Origin: Anthonomus grandis grandis
Taxonomy: Eukaryota; Arthropoda; Insecta; Coleoptera; Curculionidae
Length of the DNA: 64,000 nt
Assembly (NCBI RefSeq): GCF_022605725.1
Contig: NC_065558.1
Span: 372,001 to 436,000 of the forward strand
Direction: 5' to 3'
Shown here: one piece after another, positions 22,992-34,800 of the stretch
Layout of the letters: the number at the start of each line of letters is the position of its first letter
Numbering within the stretch: the first letter of the stretch is position 1
Translations under genes and position numbers: made by a program
The notes under the pieces: generated by a model
Database searches by the model: none
The model's input: only the letters and a program-made list of their open reading frames with translations
Told to the model about the DNA's origin: nothing

Positions 22992-24535
22992 CACTATCGG
23001 ACAAAAGTAGAGAAACTTCTAAAAATTTTCTTTGATTTACGGAAACCATGTATTTAAATTAAATATTTACTACAAATATTGTAGTTCTCAACAACTGCGT
23101 TTTTTTACCGCATTTTACATGCCTCTTATCAGTTGTTTATTTACAATAAAAGAATTCAAATATTTTCGGATGGACATAAGTAGAGAAACCTAAATATCAA
23201 TCGTCCAAATTTAGTATTTAGTTCGCTTTACGTGAGTTCTGTTGATAGTTTTGCATAGTTTTTTTAATCAACATGCCTCGCGGAAGATATTTGTCTGAAG
23301 ACCTTCGTAGAAAAATAGTTGATGCACACAAGAGTGGTATACGACAAGTGGACATTAGTAAAACGCTTAATTTGCATAAGTCCGTTGTTAGCAAGACAAT
23401 TTCTAATTTTAAAACACGAAATTCAACAAAAAGCATTAAAAAAAGTGGCCGCCCAAGAAAAACAACCAAACACATGGAAATGATGATAAAAAGAATTGCC
23501 CAGTCTGATCCTCACAAATCAGCAAATAAAATTTTAAGTGAATTACCTGGTGTTAATGTTAGTTCTAAGACCATACAAAGACGACTGAGGGAAGGAGGAT
23601 TATTTAGTAGAAGAGCCGCTAAAAAGCCGTTTATTAGCAAGAAGAATCAGAAGGCCCGACTCAACTTTGCACAAAAATATTTGCATTGGACAACCAACGA
23701 CTGGAAAAAAGTTCTTTTTACTGATGAAAGTAAGTTCAATTTGTTTGGGTCCGATGGAATCTCATGGGTACATCGACCACAAGGCAAAAGATTCGATCCA
23801 AGATATACACAGCCTACGGTAAAGCATGGTGGTGGCTCCTGCATGGTATGGGGTTGCTTCTCTGGGTTCGGTACAGGACCATTACACATCATTGAGGGTA
23901 TCATGAATCGATTTGTGTATTTAGACATCGTACAAAATGTAATGCTACCCTTTGCTGAGGATAATTTACCTTTGACTTGGATATTCCTACAAGATAACGA
24001 CCCCAAACATAAATCAAAGGTTGTCAAAGATTGGTTTTTATCGGAAAATATTAGGGTTATGGACTTTCCTGCGCAAAGTCCCGATCTTAACCCGATTGAA
24101 AACCTCTGGGAGGAACTAGACCGGCGTGTAAGGCAACATCAGATCAGTAATAAAAATGATCTTATAAAAGTTTTACAAGATTCCTGGAATTCTATTGGAG
24201 AGGAAACCATTATGAAACTGTTGGAATCCATGCCAAATCGATGCCGCGAGGTGATTGCCAATAAGGGATACTCTACTTACTATTAATTTTTCTAAGATAG
24301 AAATAAGAAATAACTTGTACTTTTGGAATAAAATTTAGTTTCTCTACTTTTGTCTCATAAATATTTTGTTTAATTAAATTAAATCTTAGGATTTTCTTCT
24401 ACAATTTATTTTACTTTATACAAATTAAGTCTTAACAATTATTGTTGATTTTCATTATGTGTAGAACTGCATTAGTTTTGAAGTATTCAAATAAAACGCA
24501 AATTTAAAAAGTTTCTCTACTTTTGTCCGATAGTG
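22992..24535 (+). mobile_element. Tc1-type transposon, apparently complete
   Basis: TIRs beginning CACTATCGGACAAAAGTAGA at 22992 and its inverse ending at 24535 are flanked by TA (22990-22991 and 24536-24537), the target duplication of Tc1/mariner elements. A second, internal pair of the motif AAGTAGAGAAAC lies at about 23178 and, inverted, 24339-24355. This is the IR/DR arrangement of Tc1-like elements with two transposase-binding sites per end. The transposase frame between them is intact. This copy is about 1.5 kb and looks young. Confidence 0.92.
23273..24286 (+). CDS. Tc1-family transposase, intact
   Basis: The 337-residue single-exon frame has the usual length for this family. It catalyses cut-and-paste movement of the surrounding element. 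Residues ~1-50 form the first helix-turn-helix (EDLRRKIVDAHKSGIRQVDI), and SGRPRK near residue 60 is the GRPR hinge between the two DNA-binding subdomains. The catalytic triad is complete: Asp in VLFTDESKFN, Asp in FLQDNDPKHK, and Glu in NPIENLWEEL. Exactly 34 residues separate the second Asp from the Glu, the D34E signature of Tc1. Start choice: the ATG follows an AT-rich leader and gives the canonical MPRGR-type N-terminus. No frameshift or stop is seen, so activity is possible. Confidence 0.95.
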   Translation: MPRGRYLSEDLRRKIVDAHKSGIRQVDISKTLNLHKSVVSKTISNFKTRNSTKSIKKSGRPRKTTKHMEMMIKRIAQSDPHKSANKILSELPGVNVSSKTIQRRLREGGLFSRRAAKKPFISKKNQKARLNFAQKYLHWTTNDWKKVLFTDESKFNLFGSDGISWVHRPQGKRFDPRYTQPTVKHGGGSCMVWGCFSGFGTGPLHIIEGIMNRFVYLDIVQNVMLPFAEDNLPLTWIFLQDNDPKHKSKVVKDWFLSENIRVMDFPAQSPDLNPIENLWEELDRRVRQHQISNKNDLIKVLQDSWNSIGEETIMKLLESMPNRCREVIANKGYSTYY

Positions 24536-24537
24536 TA

Positions 24538-25826
24538 TGTATATCACTTGTAATATTTGAATTTGTCTTACTTATTATTCTGAGTCCCTCTAATACATGA
24601 TCTTATGACATGTACTGAAATAAAAAAAAATCTGTAAATATTCAAATATAATAAATATTTTTTTTAGTTAATTTTATATTATAATAATGTGTCAGAGAAA
24701 GACGAACTTACGCCAATAGTAATACGCCAGACAAAGAATGAACTATTCCATAAACACGTTCAGTCGTACAAAATTAATAATTCTCGGCGATTCCTTAAAC
24801 GGGGGTCCGAGCCGATTTGAAATAATTGAAATCTATGAAATATGCCCGGCACATTCGCCAATTTTTCAAATTCATTTTGATTTATTTCAACTCGTACCGA
24901 AGGTTGTTATCAGATTCTACGATGTCTCGCGCGCCTGGAATGCGCTCGCGTGATTTTGTTTACTTTTACTAATAAATAACTTTATCGGATATTTTAGTGT
25001 TATATGAGCGTTTTGAAGACGGGGTTCCGTGTTTTATTCGAGTGTTATTTAATGTTGCAATAAAATGACCACAGTGAAGGTGTTTGTGTTGATTTTTATC
25101 TATCATTAGTGCAAGTAAGTTTTTTAATTACAGTTTTTTGGGTTTAAAGCATAAAAATTAAATTAAAATTTTTTGAAATTTTTATAAATTAATATTTTAA
25201 GAAATAAAATACCTTCGTTTTATCGTGGGAATAGAAAAAAATGAAAATATCTTCCAGGCAGTTAAAAATTCTAAAAACCACCTGGAAAAATGATTTTCAT
25301 TAAACTGAATACATAAATCAACTTTAAAAAAGGACTTTGCCATGTGCCTGAAATAATGAAATTATGTCACATTTGTTATCCAGGCAATTGATACTTAAAA
25401 ATTATATACGAAATTTCTGGAAAATTCCTCTAACAGAAATTCGACTTCTTTATTGATTGCCTGGAATAAATGTTGAATAAATTCTTATTTTTCAAGTACG
25501 GATTTTCTCAAAAAAGCTATTTTTCAAGGTTCAGGGCCATTTTTCCGGATTTCTTTTTCAAAAGCTTCTAGGAGAAAAGCGAAAATCAAAATTGCTTCCA
25601 GGCAGTTGAACATCCCCAAAAATTACTTGGAAAAATGCTTTTCTTTGAAAAAATAAGAAATGACTCCTATAAAGCAAAACAAAATTAATTTTCAAATAAT
25701 GATTACTAATGAAATACAAATACAAATCAAAAGAAAAATGAACACTTTAATCTATTTAGTAGCTAAAACCCTAATAAAATACTGAACAAATGCATTTATA
25801 CACTTAATAAACAATATCATTGCTTT
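24538..25826. other. Intergenic between Tc1 element and peptidase 3' end
   Basis: At 24783-24960 is a diverged copy of the CGATTTGAAATA...ATATGCCCGGC segment also found at 18.46 and 19.34 kb. At about 25065-25115 an ATG-containing stretch ends in a good splice donor (GCAAGTAAGT), but its frame closes after 14 codons, so it could at most be a non-coding first exon. From 25230 to 25640 the TGCCTGGAAT / TTCCAGGCAGT motif recurs. A possible ATTAAA signal for the peptidase transcript lies at 25746-25751 (minus sense). Confidence 0.45.
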
Positions 25827-28800
25827 TCACCAAACAGCTAACCCAGGAAGTTTCTTGCCAAAGGCTCGAGCAAAGAAACTATCAATGGTATGATACAGAT
25901 GAGGATAAACTCCACTCAAGCTATGATTCTCATCTGGATAACTCTGAAAATTCACTTAACTTAAACAAACCCTCATCTTGCATCTTACACTTACTTACCT
26001 GTTGCCAAAAAGCGATATCGGCATGCTCCAACGCTTTCAGCAACACCAAAGCCTGTTGATAATGCACGTTATCGTCAGCATTACCATGAATGATGTAGTA
26101 AAGTTTTCCTCTTAAACTTCTCACATGTCTGGTTATATCTGTATTGTTATAACCCCCCAGATTGTCCTCTTCGGTCGGCAGACCCATGAATCTCTCGGAG
26201 TAAATTGTATCTTTATTAATAATAAAAATGTTTATAAACGAAAGTTAATCAACAATAAACAATTGTTTACCATAATAAATGAAGCTAGTTACTGGAGCGA
26301 CAGCCAAAGCGAATTTAAAGACGTTTTCAGTGTCTTTGACTAAGGCCCAAGTGGAGGCGAACCCTCCGTAACTCCAACCCCAGATTCCGGTTTTATTTTT
26401 GTCGATGTACGTGTAAGTTTCTTGAAGGTATCTTAAAAAATAAAATATAATTATATGGTTTTTTATGGGATTACCACTAAAGTTAATAAATACACACAGA
26501 AAATGGAGATTTTGTCAATTTTTTGGCATAAAAACCCATCTGAGACTCAAGATTCCTTAACGATCGTAATGAAATCATGTTTCTTTTCTCTAGTTAATTT
26601 ACTTGTGTAAGAAAATCATTATTTGCAGAGCATCCCTGAGTAGTAAAAGTGAAAAAGTGAACTTTTCACCCCCTTTTGAGCACATAAACCGATCTGAATC
26701 CCATGAATCTTTGACGATCGCTATGAAATTACTTTTCCCGTTTATAAAGTTCATTAATAAGTAAAAAAAGTTCAATTTCATAATGATCCAGAATGATCCT
26801 GAGAAGTGAGATGCGGTAGAAAGTGAAAAATTGGACTTTTTACCCCCTTTTGAGCATATAAACCGATCTGAGTCCCATGAATCTTTGACGATCGCTATAA
26901 AATTATTTCTCCTGTTTATAAAGTTCATCATTAAGTGAAAAAAGTTCAATTTCATAATGATCCAGGATGATCCTGAGAGGTGAGATGCGGTAGAAAATGA
27001 AAAAGGGGACTTTTAACCCCCTTTTGAGCATATAAACCGATCTGAGTCCCATGAATCCTTCACGATCGCTATGGAATTACTTCTCCCGTTTATAAAGTTC
27101 ATCAATAAGTGAAAAAAGTTTAATTTCATAATGATCCAGGATGTTCCTGAGAGGTGAGATGCGGTAGAAAGTGAAAAAGTGGACTTTTAACCCCCTTTTG
27201 AGCACATAAACCGATCCGAATCCCATGAATCTTTGACGATCGCTATGGAATTATTTCTCTCGTTTATAAAGTTCATTAATAAGTAAAAAAAGTTCAATTT
27301 CATAATGATCCAGGATGATCCTGAGAGGTGAGATGCGGTAGAAAGTGAACAAGTGGACTTTTAACCCCCTTTTGAGCATATAAACCGATCTGAGTCCCAT
27401 GAATCTTTGACGATCGCTATAAAATTATTTCTCCTGTTTATAAAGTTCATCATTAAGTGAAAAAAGTTCAATTTCATAATGATCCAGGATGATCCTGAGA
27501 GGTGAGATGCGGTAGAAAATGAAAAAGGGGACTTTTAACCCCCTTTTGAGCATATAAACCGATCTGAGTCCCATGAATCTTTGACGATCGCTATGGAATT
27601 ACTTCTCCCGTTTATAAAGTTCATCAATACGTAAGAAAAGTTCAATTTCATAATGATCCAGGATGTTCCTGAATGATGAGATGCGGTAGAAAGTGAAAAA
27701 GAGGACTTTTAACCCACTTTTGAGCATATAAACCGATCTGAGTCCCATGAATCTTTGACGATCGCTATGGAATTACTTCTCCCGTTTATAAAGTTCATAA
27801 ATAAATAAAAAAAGTTCAATTTCATAATGATCCAGAATGATCCTGAGAGGTGAGATGCGGTAGAAAGTGAAAAAGTGGACTTTTTACCCCCTTTTGAGTA
27901 TATAAACCGATCTGAGTCCCATGAATCTTTGACGATCGCTATGAAATTATTTCTCTCATCTATAAAGTTCATCAGTACGTAAGAAAAGTTCAATTTCATA
28001 ATGATCCACAATGATCCTGAGAGGTGAGATGCGGTAGAAAGTGAAAAAGTGGACTTTTAACCCATTTTTGAGCATATAAACCGATCTGAGTCCCATGAAT
28101 CCTTCACGATCGCTATGGAATTACTTCTCCCGTTTATAAAGTTCATAAATAAATAAAAAAAGTTCAATTTCATAATGATCCAGAATGATCCTGAGAGGTG
28201 AGATGCGGTAGAAAGTGAAAAAGTGGACTTTTAACCCACTTTTGAGCATATAAACCGATCTGAGTCCCATGAATCTTTGACGATCGCTATGGAATTATTT
28301 CTCTCGTTTGTAAAGTTCATCAATACGTAAGAAAAGTTCAATTTCATTATGATCCAGGATGTTCCTGAGAGGTGAGATGCGGTAGAAAGTGAAAAAGTGG
28401 ACTTTTAAGCCCCTTTTGAGCATATAAACTGATCTGAGTCCCATGAATCTTTGACGATCGCTATGGAATTATTTCTCTCGTTTATAAAGTTCATCAATAC
28501 GTAATAAAAGTTTAATTTCATAATGATCCAAAATGATCCTGAGAGGTGAGATGCGGTAGAAAGTGAAAAGGTCGACTTTTAACCCACTTTTGAGCATATA
28601 AACCGATCTGACTCCCATGAATCTTTGACGATCGCTATAAAATTACTTTTCCCGTTTATGAAATTCATCAATACATAAGAAAAGTTCAATTTCATAATGA
28701 TCCACAATGATCCTGAGAGGTGAGATGCGGTAGAAAGTGAAAAAGTGGACTTTTAACTCCCTTTTGAGCATATAAACCGATTTGAGTCCCATGAATCTTT

Positions 28801-31800
28801 GACGATCGCTATGAAATTACTTCTCCCGTTTATAAAGTTTATCAATACGTAAGAAAAGTTCAATTTCATAATGATCCAGAATGATCCTGAGAGGTGAGAT
28901 GCGGTAGAAAGTGAAAAAGTGGACTTTTTAACCCACTTTTGAGCATATAAACCGATCTGACTCCCATGAATCTTTGACGATCGCTATAAAATTACTTTTC
29001 CCGTTTATGAAATTCATCAATACATAAGAAAAGTTCAATTTCATAATGATCCACAATGATCCTGAGAGGTGAGATGCGGTAGAAAGTGAAAAAGTGGACT
29101 TTTAACTCCCTTTTGAGTATATAAATCGATCTGACTCCCATGAATCTTTGACGATTGCTAAGAAATTATCTCTCTTGAAATTTGTTAAAAAAAAATTGAA
29201 ACGGATGATTATAGCTTTAGTAAGGAGATCATGTGCAGAAAACTGACATTAATTACTTTTTGAATTTGAATCTAAAAACGGAAGAAATGGACAGAAGCTT
29301 CTAAGGAATACGTTTGTAAGGCTTCAAGAGCATTTGCAATTTAATTTAAAATCAATGCATTCATTCGTATTAGTCTAGTTTACTGACAAAATCGTTTTAG
29401 TTATAGCTATACTGAACTGATAATTTGAAGAAAAGAAGACCACAATCCAAGCCATAGCTGAGAAGTAAAATGGGTATGAAATAAAAAAAAAAATTTTTCA
29501 CATCTGACACCCAATTATTTTTGACGAATGCAATAAAATCATGCTCCTCGTCTATAGTTGATCCAGTTACCATTTCCACACGATCCAAGCCATAACTGAG
29601 GATTGAAATACGATAGAAGCTGAAAAAAATGCCTTTCCAAAAGATGTTACTTACTTAGTGACCGCGATCTGATCCTCAATCTCCACAGTACCCATTTTCC
29701 TATAGATTTGGAACATTTTATTAAATCCATCTTTACCGCTGCCCCTACCATCAATGTAAATGTAAATGTAATTACGGTTGGTTACGAAATAGTTGCTCAC
29801 CCCCGAAGAATAAGCATCAGAAATTTGATTGGTGCCAGGACCAGCATAACTAAAAAAAATAATAGATACATTCATCATGTTCGTTTACATTAAACCACTG
29901 TAAGGATCCCAATAGCACATTAATTATTGTAGTTAACTGACTTACACATGTACAATGGCAGGATACACGTTACTCTCATTCAAATTTGGCGGTAAAAGCA
30001 TGCGCACTCTCGCCTCAAAGTTGCTCTCCAGTTTAACCTTAAGGTCTTTGATCGTCGGCCGGAGTTTTTTGCCAAGGTCTTCTCTGAGCCAAGCGTTATT
30101 AGTCCATAAATAAAAGTCTGTTTCCTAAGATTATATTGAAAAAATAAGAGCATTAAAGAGATTTTTTAGGCTAAAACTTACGTCAGTCAAGCTCTGCACC
30201 ACCACGTAATACGGATTCGGTCCGGTGCAGGTTTTAATAAAATGCGAAAAGTTTTTATTGAAAGATGCCGAGGTGCGTTTGCAAGTTTCATTATCCACCT
30301 TCCAATTGCACGTGAGGCATCTGTCTTCGGTCGTTTCTGTGTTCACCACGGAGATGTGGAGTTGCGAGGGGGTGTCGTTTAGCGTCGATGCATAGTAACT
30401 GAAAACGATTTTCTTTTGGAAATGGTTGGGTGAGGCGTACATTCGATTTTTAAGTGACTTTATTTATTTGAGTGAAAATCGTGTTCGCGACCAAATGATC
30501 AAGGGAGTATGAAAATGCATTGAAAACAAACATGAAATCGTTTGTTTTCATTGTGAAAAATAGGAGCTGTTAAAAGTGGGTTTCAATACCTTGAAAAGCC
30601 TGAATATTAATGAAATCATGCACTCTCTGAAAGAAATAATTCCTAAAAAATGAACCCTTTGCTTTTGTGCATACGGATGGTTTATGTGGGGTATTTATTT
30701 TATGCGAAGATTTATCGAGGAAAGGGCTAAAAGGGTTATTTGTTTATGTTGAAGATTTTTTTTAAGTGCCAATAACTCTTTAATTACAGTTCACAGGAAT
30801 TTTTTTTTTAATTATCTTTTTGATATTTCTCCTGATGAGAGACACAAATCTACAGCAATTTTCCATGAAAAACAAGCATGATAATTAGAAGAATTTATTC
30901 ACTAAATGTATTTTTCAATGATCAAATCACTTTGATCACTACTGATTTAAGAAATATTGGCTATATTTAGCAGTGGTGTCTAAGAGCAATGAAGATGATA
31001 TTATTCAAAATCCAATATTAAAAAAAAAATTTAATGCTTTATTTATAAACTGAAAACAAAAACATGATATTAAGATAATTTATTGTAAATGTTGTTTAGA
31101 CACCAAACGACTTGCATCCGAAAGGAACAGCAACGGTGCTTAAGAACAATGTTTGATCTTAATAGTGAGGACCTACTTAAAAATCTAATGATACTATGTA
31201 TATAAAATAAAAAGCATGATATAAGAGAGAATATACACTATAAATGTTATTAAGGAATAAAACACCTCTAATCAAAAAGTACAGAAAAAGGGTGATCCGA
31301 GATTGTCATTTATGTCAATTTGACTTTCTACCTTTTTACCCCTAAAATTGTTTCTTTTCTAACGTATTCGTACCAATTACAAACTAAAGAAACAATTCCA
31401 TAGCGATCGTCGGTGATTTCTGGGTATAAGTAGGTCATTTATGTCGATTTAGGGGTTAAAAGTCCATTTTCAACTTTCTACTGTATTTCACTTCTCAATT
31501 ACATTCTGGATCACTTGCAAATGATACTTTTATGACACATTTGAGCTAAATACAGACGACTTACATAATTCCATAGCGATCATCGATGATTTCTGGCTTT
31601 GAGAGCGTCATTTATGCCTATCTAAGAAACATGTCTATTTTTTGACATTCTATCGCATTTCATTTTCAAGTTACATTTTGAATCGCCTGGAAATGACTCT
31701 TTTCTGACGTATTTGGACCAATTACAGACGAGAGATACAATTTCATACCAATCGACGATGATTTCTGGATATGAAGGAGTCATTTATGTCGATTAAGTGC

Positions 31801-34800
31801 TCAGAAGTCCATTTTTCAACTTTCTACTGTATACCACTTCTCAATTTCATTCTGAATCACCTGCCAATGATACTTTTATGACGTATTTGAACTAAATACA
31901 GACAACATACACAATTCCATAGTGATCATCGATGATTTATGGATCTGAGAGCGTCATTTATGCCTCTCTAAGAAACATGTCTATTTTTTGAAATTCTATC
32001 GCATTTCATTTTCAAGTTACCTACCAAATTGCCTGGAAATGATACTTTTCTTTTACGTATTTGGACTAATTACTGACCAGAGACATAATTTTACAGTGAT
32101 CGTTAATGATTTCTAAATCTAAGAGGGTCAATTAAGTCATTGTCCTGGTATATGCACTAATGTTCCAGGCCCTTATAGTCATTTTTTAGCTTCTTTTTAC
32201 ATGCAGATCATACTTATCATATCAGATTTAACTTAAATGCCCGGAATAAGAGATAATGCCTGAAAGAATTTTAGGATCTCTTATTCCAGGCATTTTAATA
32301 AATTTTATGAGCTCAAAAAAATCACCCTTAGGTACATACTTCTTGGTCATTGGGCAATCTTAAGAGCCTAGAATAAGCCTTTATTTAACCTTAAGTAATT
32401 TTTTATACGTTCCAGGCATTTAAAGTTGCTTTTCCTATGCATGACAGGCATTTAGAGTAATTTTGCGTGACTTCCAGGCATTTTTTTTCCCCGTCCAGGA
32501 ATACTCAGTCCCTTTTTGCAGGTGTCAGGTATCCAGAAACACTTTTTATACAGGGTGTTTCAGAACTATGGGAACAAACTTCTAGGGGTTGTTCACTGCA
32601 ACAGTAGAATCCATTTGAGTAGAGGAACCCATGTCCGGAAATGTGTCACTACGCCACTACGGCCCTAAGACGCGTTTAAATTTAGAAAAAATATTAATTA
32701 CCTAAACAGGATCTGATGCATTTATTTTTACCTTTTGTATATGATACCATCACAACAATAATTGTTCAAAATGTTTTCCTCCAACCTCAATACACCGATT
32801 TAAAAGCCGCACATGATTTCGGCGGACTACACTAAAAATTTGATCCTCGTTTTGAATGATTTCAAATGCTGCTGTTATTCGTCCTATTAAGCCTATAGCT
32901 TAACAGGAAAAAATCGAGCGACGTTAAATCGGGTGACCTAGGAGGCCAAGAAACTGCTCCACGTCTGGCAATCCAACGGTGTCCAAACCGCTGAGCCAAA
33001 TACTCGCGTACTTGTACAGCAAAGTGAGCCGGCGCTCTATCATGCTGAAACCACATTTGCTGTATAACGTTTAGTGGAACATTTTCAAGGAGTTCTGGGA
33101 GAACTTCCTCCAATAAACGCAGATAAATAGGTCCTGTTAACCGTTCCGGTAGAAGGTATGGCCCAATTAAATAATCATTTTCATCGGCAAATCGCTGAAG
33201 CACCTCTTCTTCAAATTCGACCGTTCTTACGGTTCGAGCAACACCAGTATCATGCATCTTGGTCTTAAACATGCCTGTCCAGCCTGTCTCAGTGAGCCGC
33301 CGATGAACCGCAATAAACTTTTTGTATCCAGGATGCTGTCGTTCGGGATAACGGTCATGATACAACCGCGATGCTGCTGGTGCATTGCAGTTTGTTGCTT
33401 CGCATGCTAAATGCATATCCGCCAATTCTAGATTGGTAAAGTTTTCCATTAGCAATAAATGTTTAAAAATTGTAAGCTATAAAATTTTTAAACGTGACAT
33501 TGAGAATTGTCATTGATAAGCGTTGATTTTTAACAATTGCTGTTATGGTATCATGTAGAAAAGGTAAAAATAAATGCAGCAGATCCTATTTAGGTAATTA
33601 AGGTTTTTTATAAATTTTAACGCGTCGTAGGGCCGTAGTGGCATAGTGACGGATTTCCGGACATGGGTTCCTATACTCAAATGGATTCTTCTGTTACTCT
33701 GAACAACCCCCAGAAGTTTGATCCCACAGTTCTGAAATATCCTGTATATTCCAGGCGCGACAAGGCGTTTAACTTTTCGACTTGCGATTTACAAGTAAAA
33801 AGTCGATATTTTTTTCTTTCCACCGCATTTCATTTTGCCGTTATACTGTGACGTATTTGGACCAAGTATTGACAAACGACAGACAATTAAGGCAGTTGCA
33901 ATAATTTTTGTAAATACTGCAGTAAGTCATTTATAAATTATTTTAAAATCACTATTTGTACTCCAAGCGTCTTAAATAATTTGTGATTTTATTTCCACAT
34001 AGATACAATATATTTCCTTTATTTTCCATGAAATCAAAAAAAAATAGTAGATACTTTAATTGCCGCGAAGAGACAATAATTCCATTTATTTTCACACAAT
34101 ATATTTAATTTTTCTATCTGCTTGAATTATTTTCCAGTCATTTTTTATTCCAGTATTAATTAATTAATTTCTGTCCTATAGACTAATTTTTAATTATCTT
34201 ACAGGAAGTCAAAATTGAATATAGAATAATTAAATAACTACTTCAACTGCCTGAAATAAATCTTAAAGAAGGTTATAAAGGGTGTTCCAATAGTTTAAGT
34301 TCCAAAGTTTAGAAAATGTTTATTTGCTACTATTATTATCTCAAACTTTGTTTATGTTATTCGGTTTCTGTTTCATTATGAAATTCGGGACAATTATAAC
34401 GCACTTAACGACAACGCCGTACTTTTTGTAATAAAACTAATACATTATTAGTGATGACGGTCATTTTCACTTGAACGGTAGAAAAAAAATTGTGGAATTT
34501 CGACTAATGAAAATCTACGAAAAGCCAATGCATGCTCAACGTGTCACAGTTTGGTGCAGTTTTTTTTTAACGCTTATTGATGGTTTTCTATGAAATGAGA
34601 TAATGGACTTGCGTTTAGAAAATATGTGGTTCCAACAGGATGGTGCGACCTTAATATATAGAGGTCATATATAGGAAGAAGAAAAAAATACCTTATGTAT
34701 GGGCGTTGGGTAGGTAAGAGATTGGTTATGTACCCGGAAACTCACGATAAATATGAAAAAAAAATCACTCTATTCCCATCCTCCTTTAATTTTCAGACTG

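Noticed and set aside
25065..25115. Possible first exon with signal peptide (MTTVKVFVLIFIYH)
   Set aside because: A stop codon follows within 14 codons, before the splice donor, and no downstream plus-strand exon was found. At most a non-coding exon.
25820..26059. Plus-strand frame reading WYDTDEDKLHSS, superficially like the end of DPP4
   Set aside because: The true final exons lie on the minus strand at 25827-25943 and 25999-26210, with proper splice sites and the catalytic His. The plus-strand match is a coincidence of the opposite strand.
26599..28011. Minus-strand frames of 100-118 codons with repeated IVKDSWDSDRF
   Set aside because: Products of the 174-bp satellite, whose length is a multiple of three. 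They have no start context and lie inside an intron.
26505..29180. CRISPR-like array
   Set aside because: Units are 174 bp, contiguous and without unique spacers, in a eukaryotic intron. This is satellite DNA.
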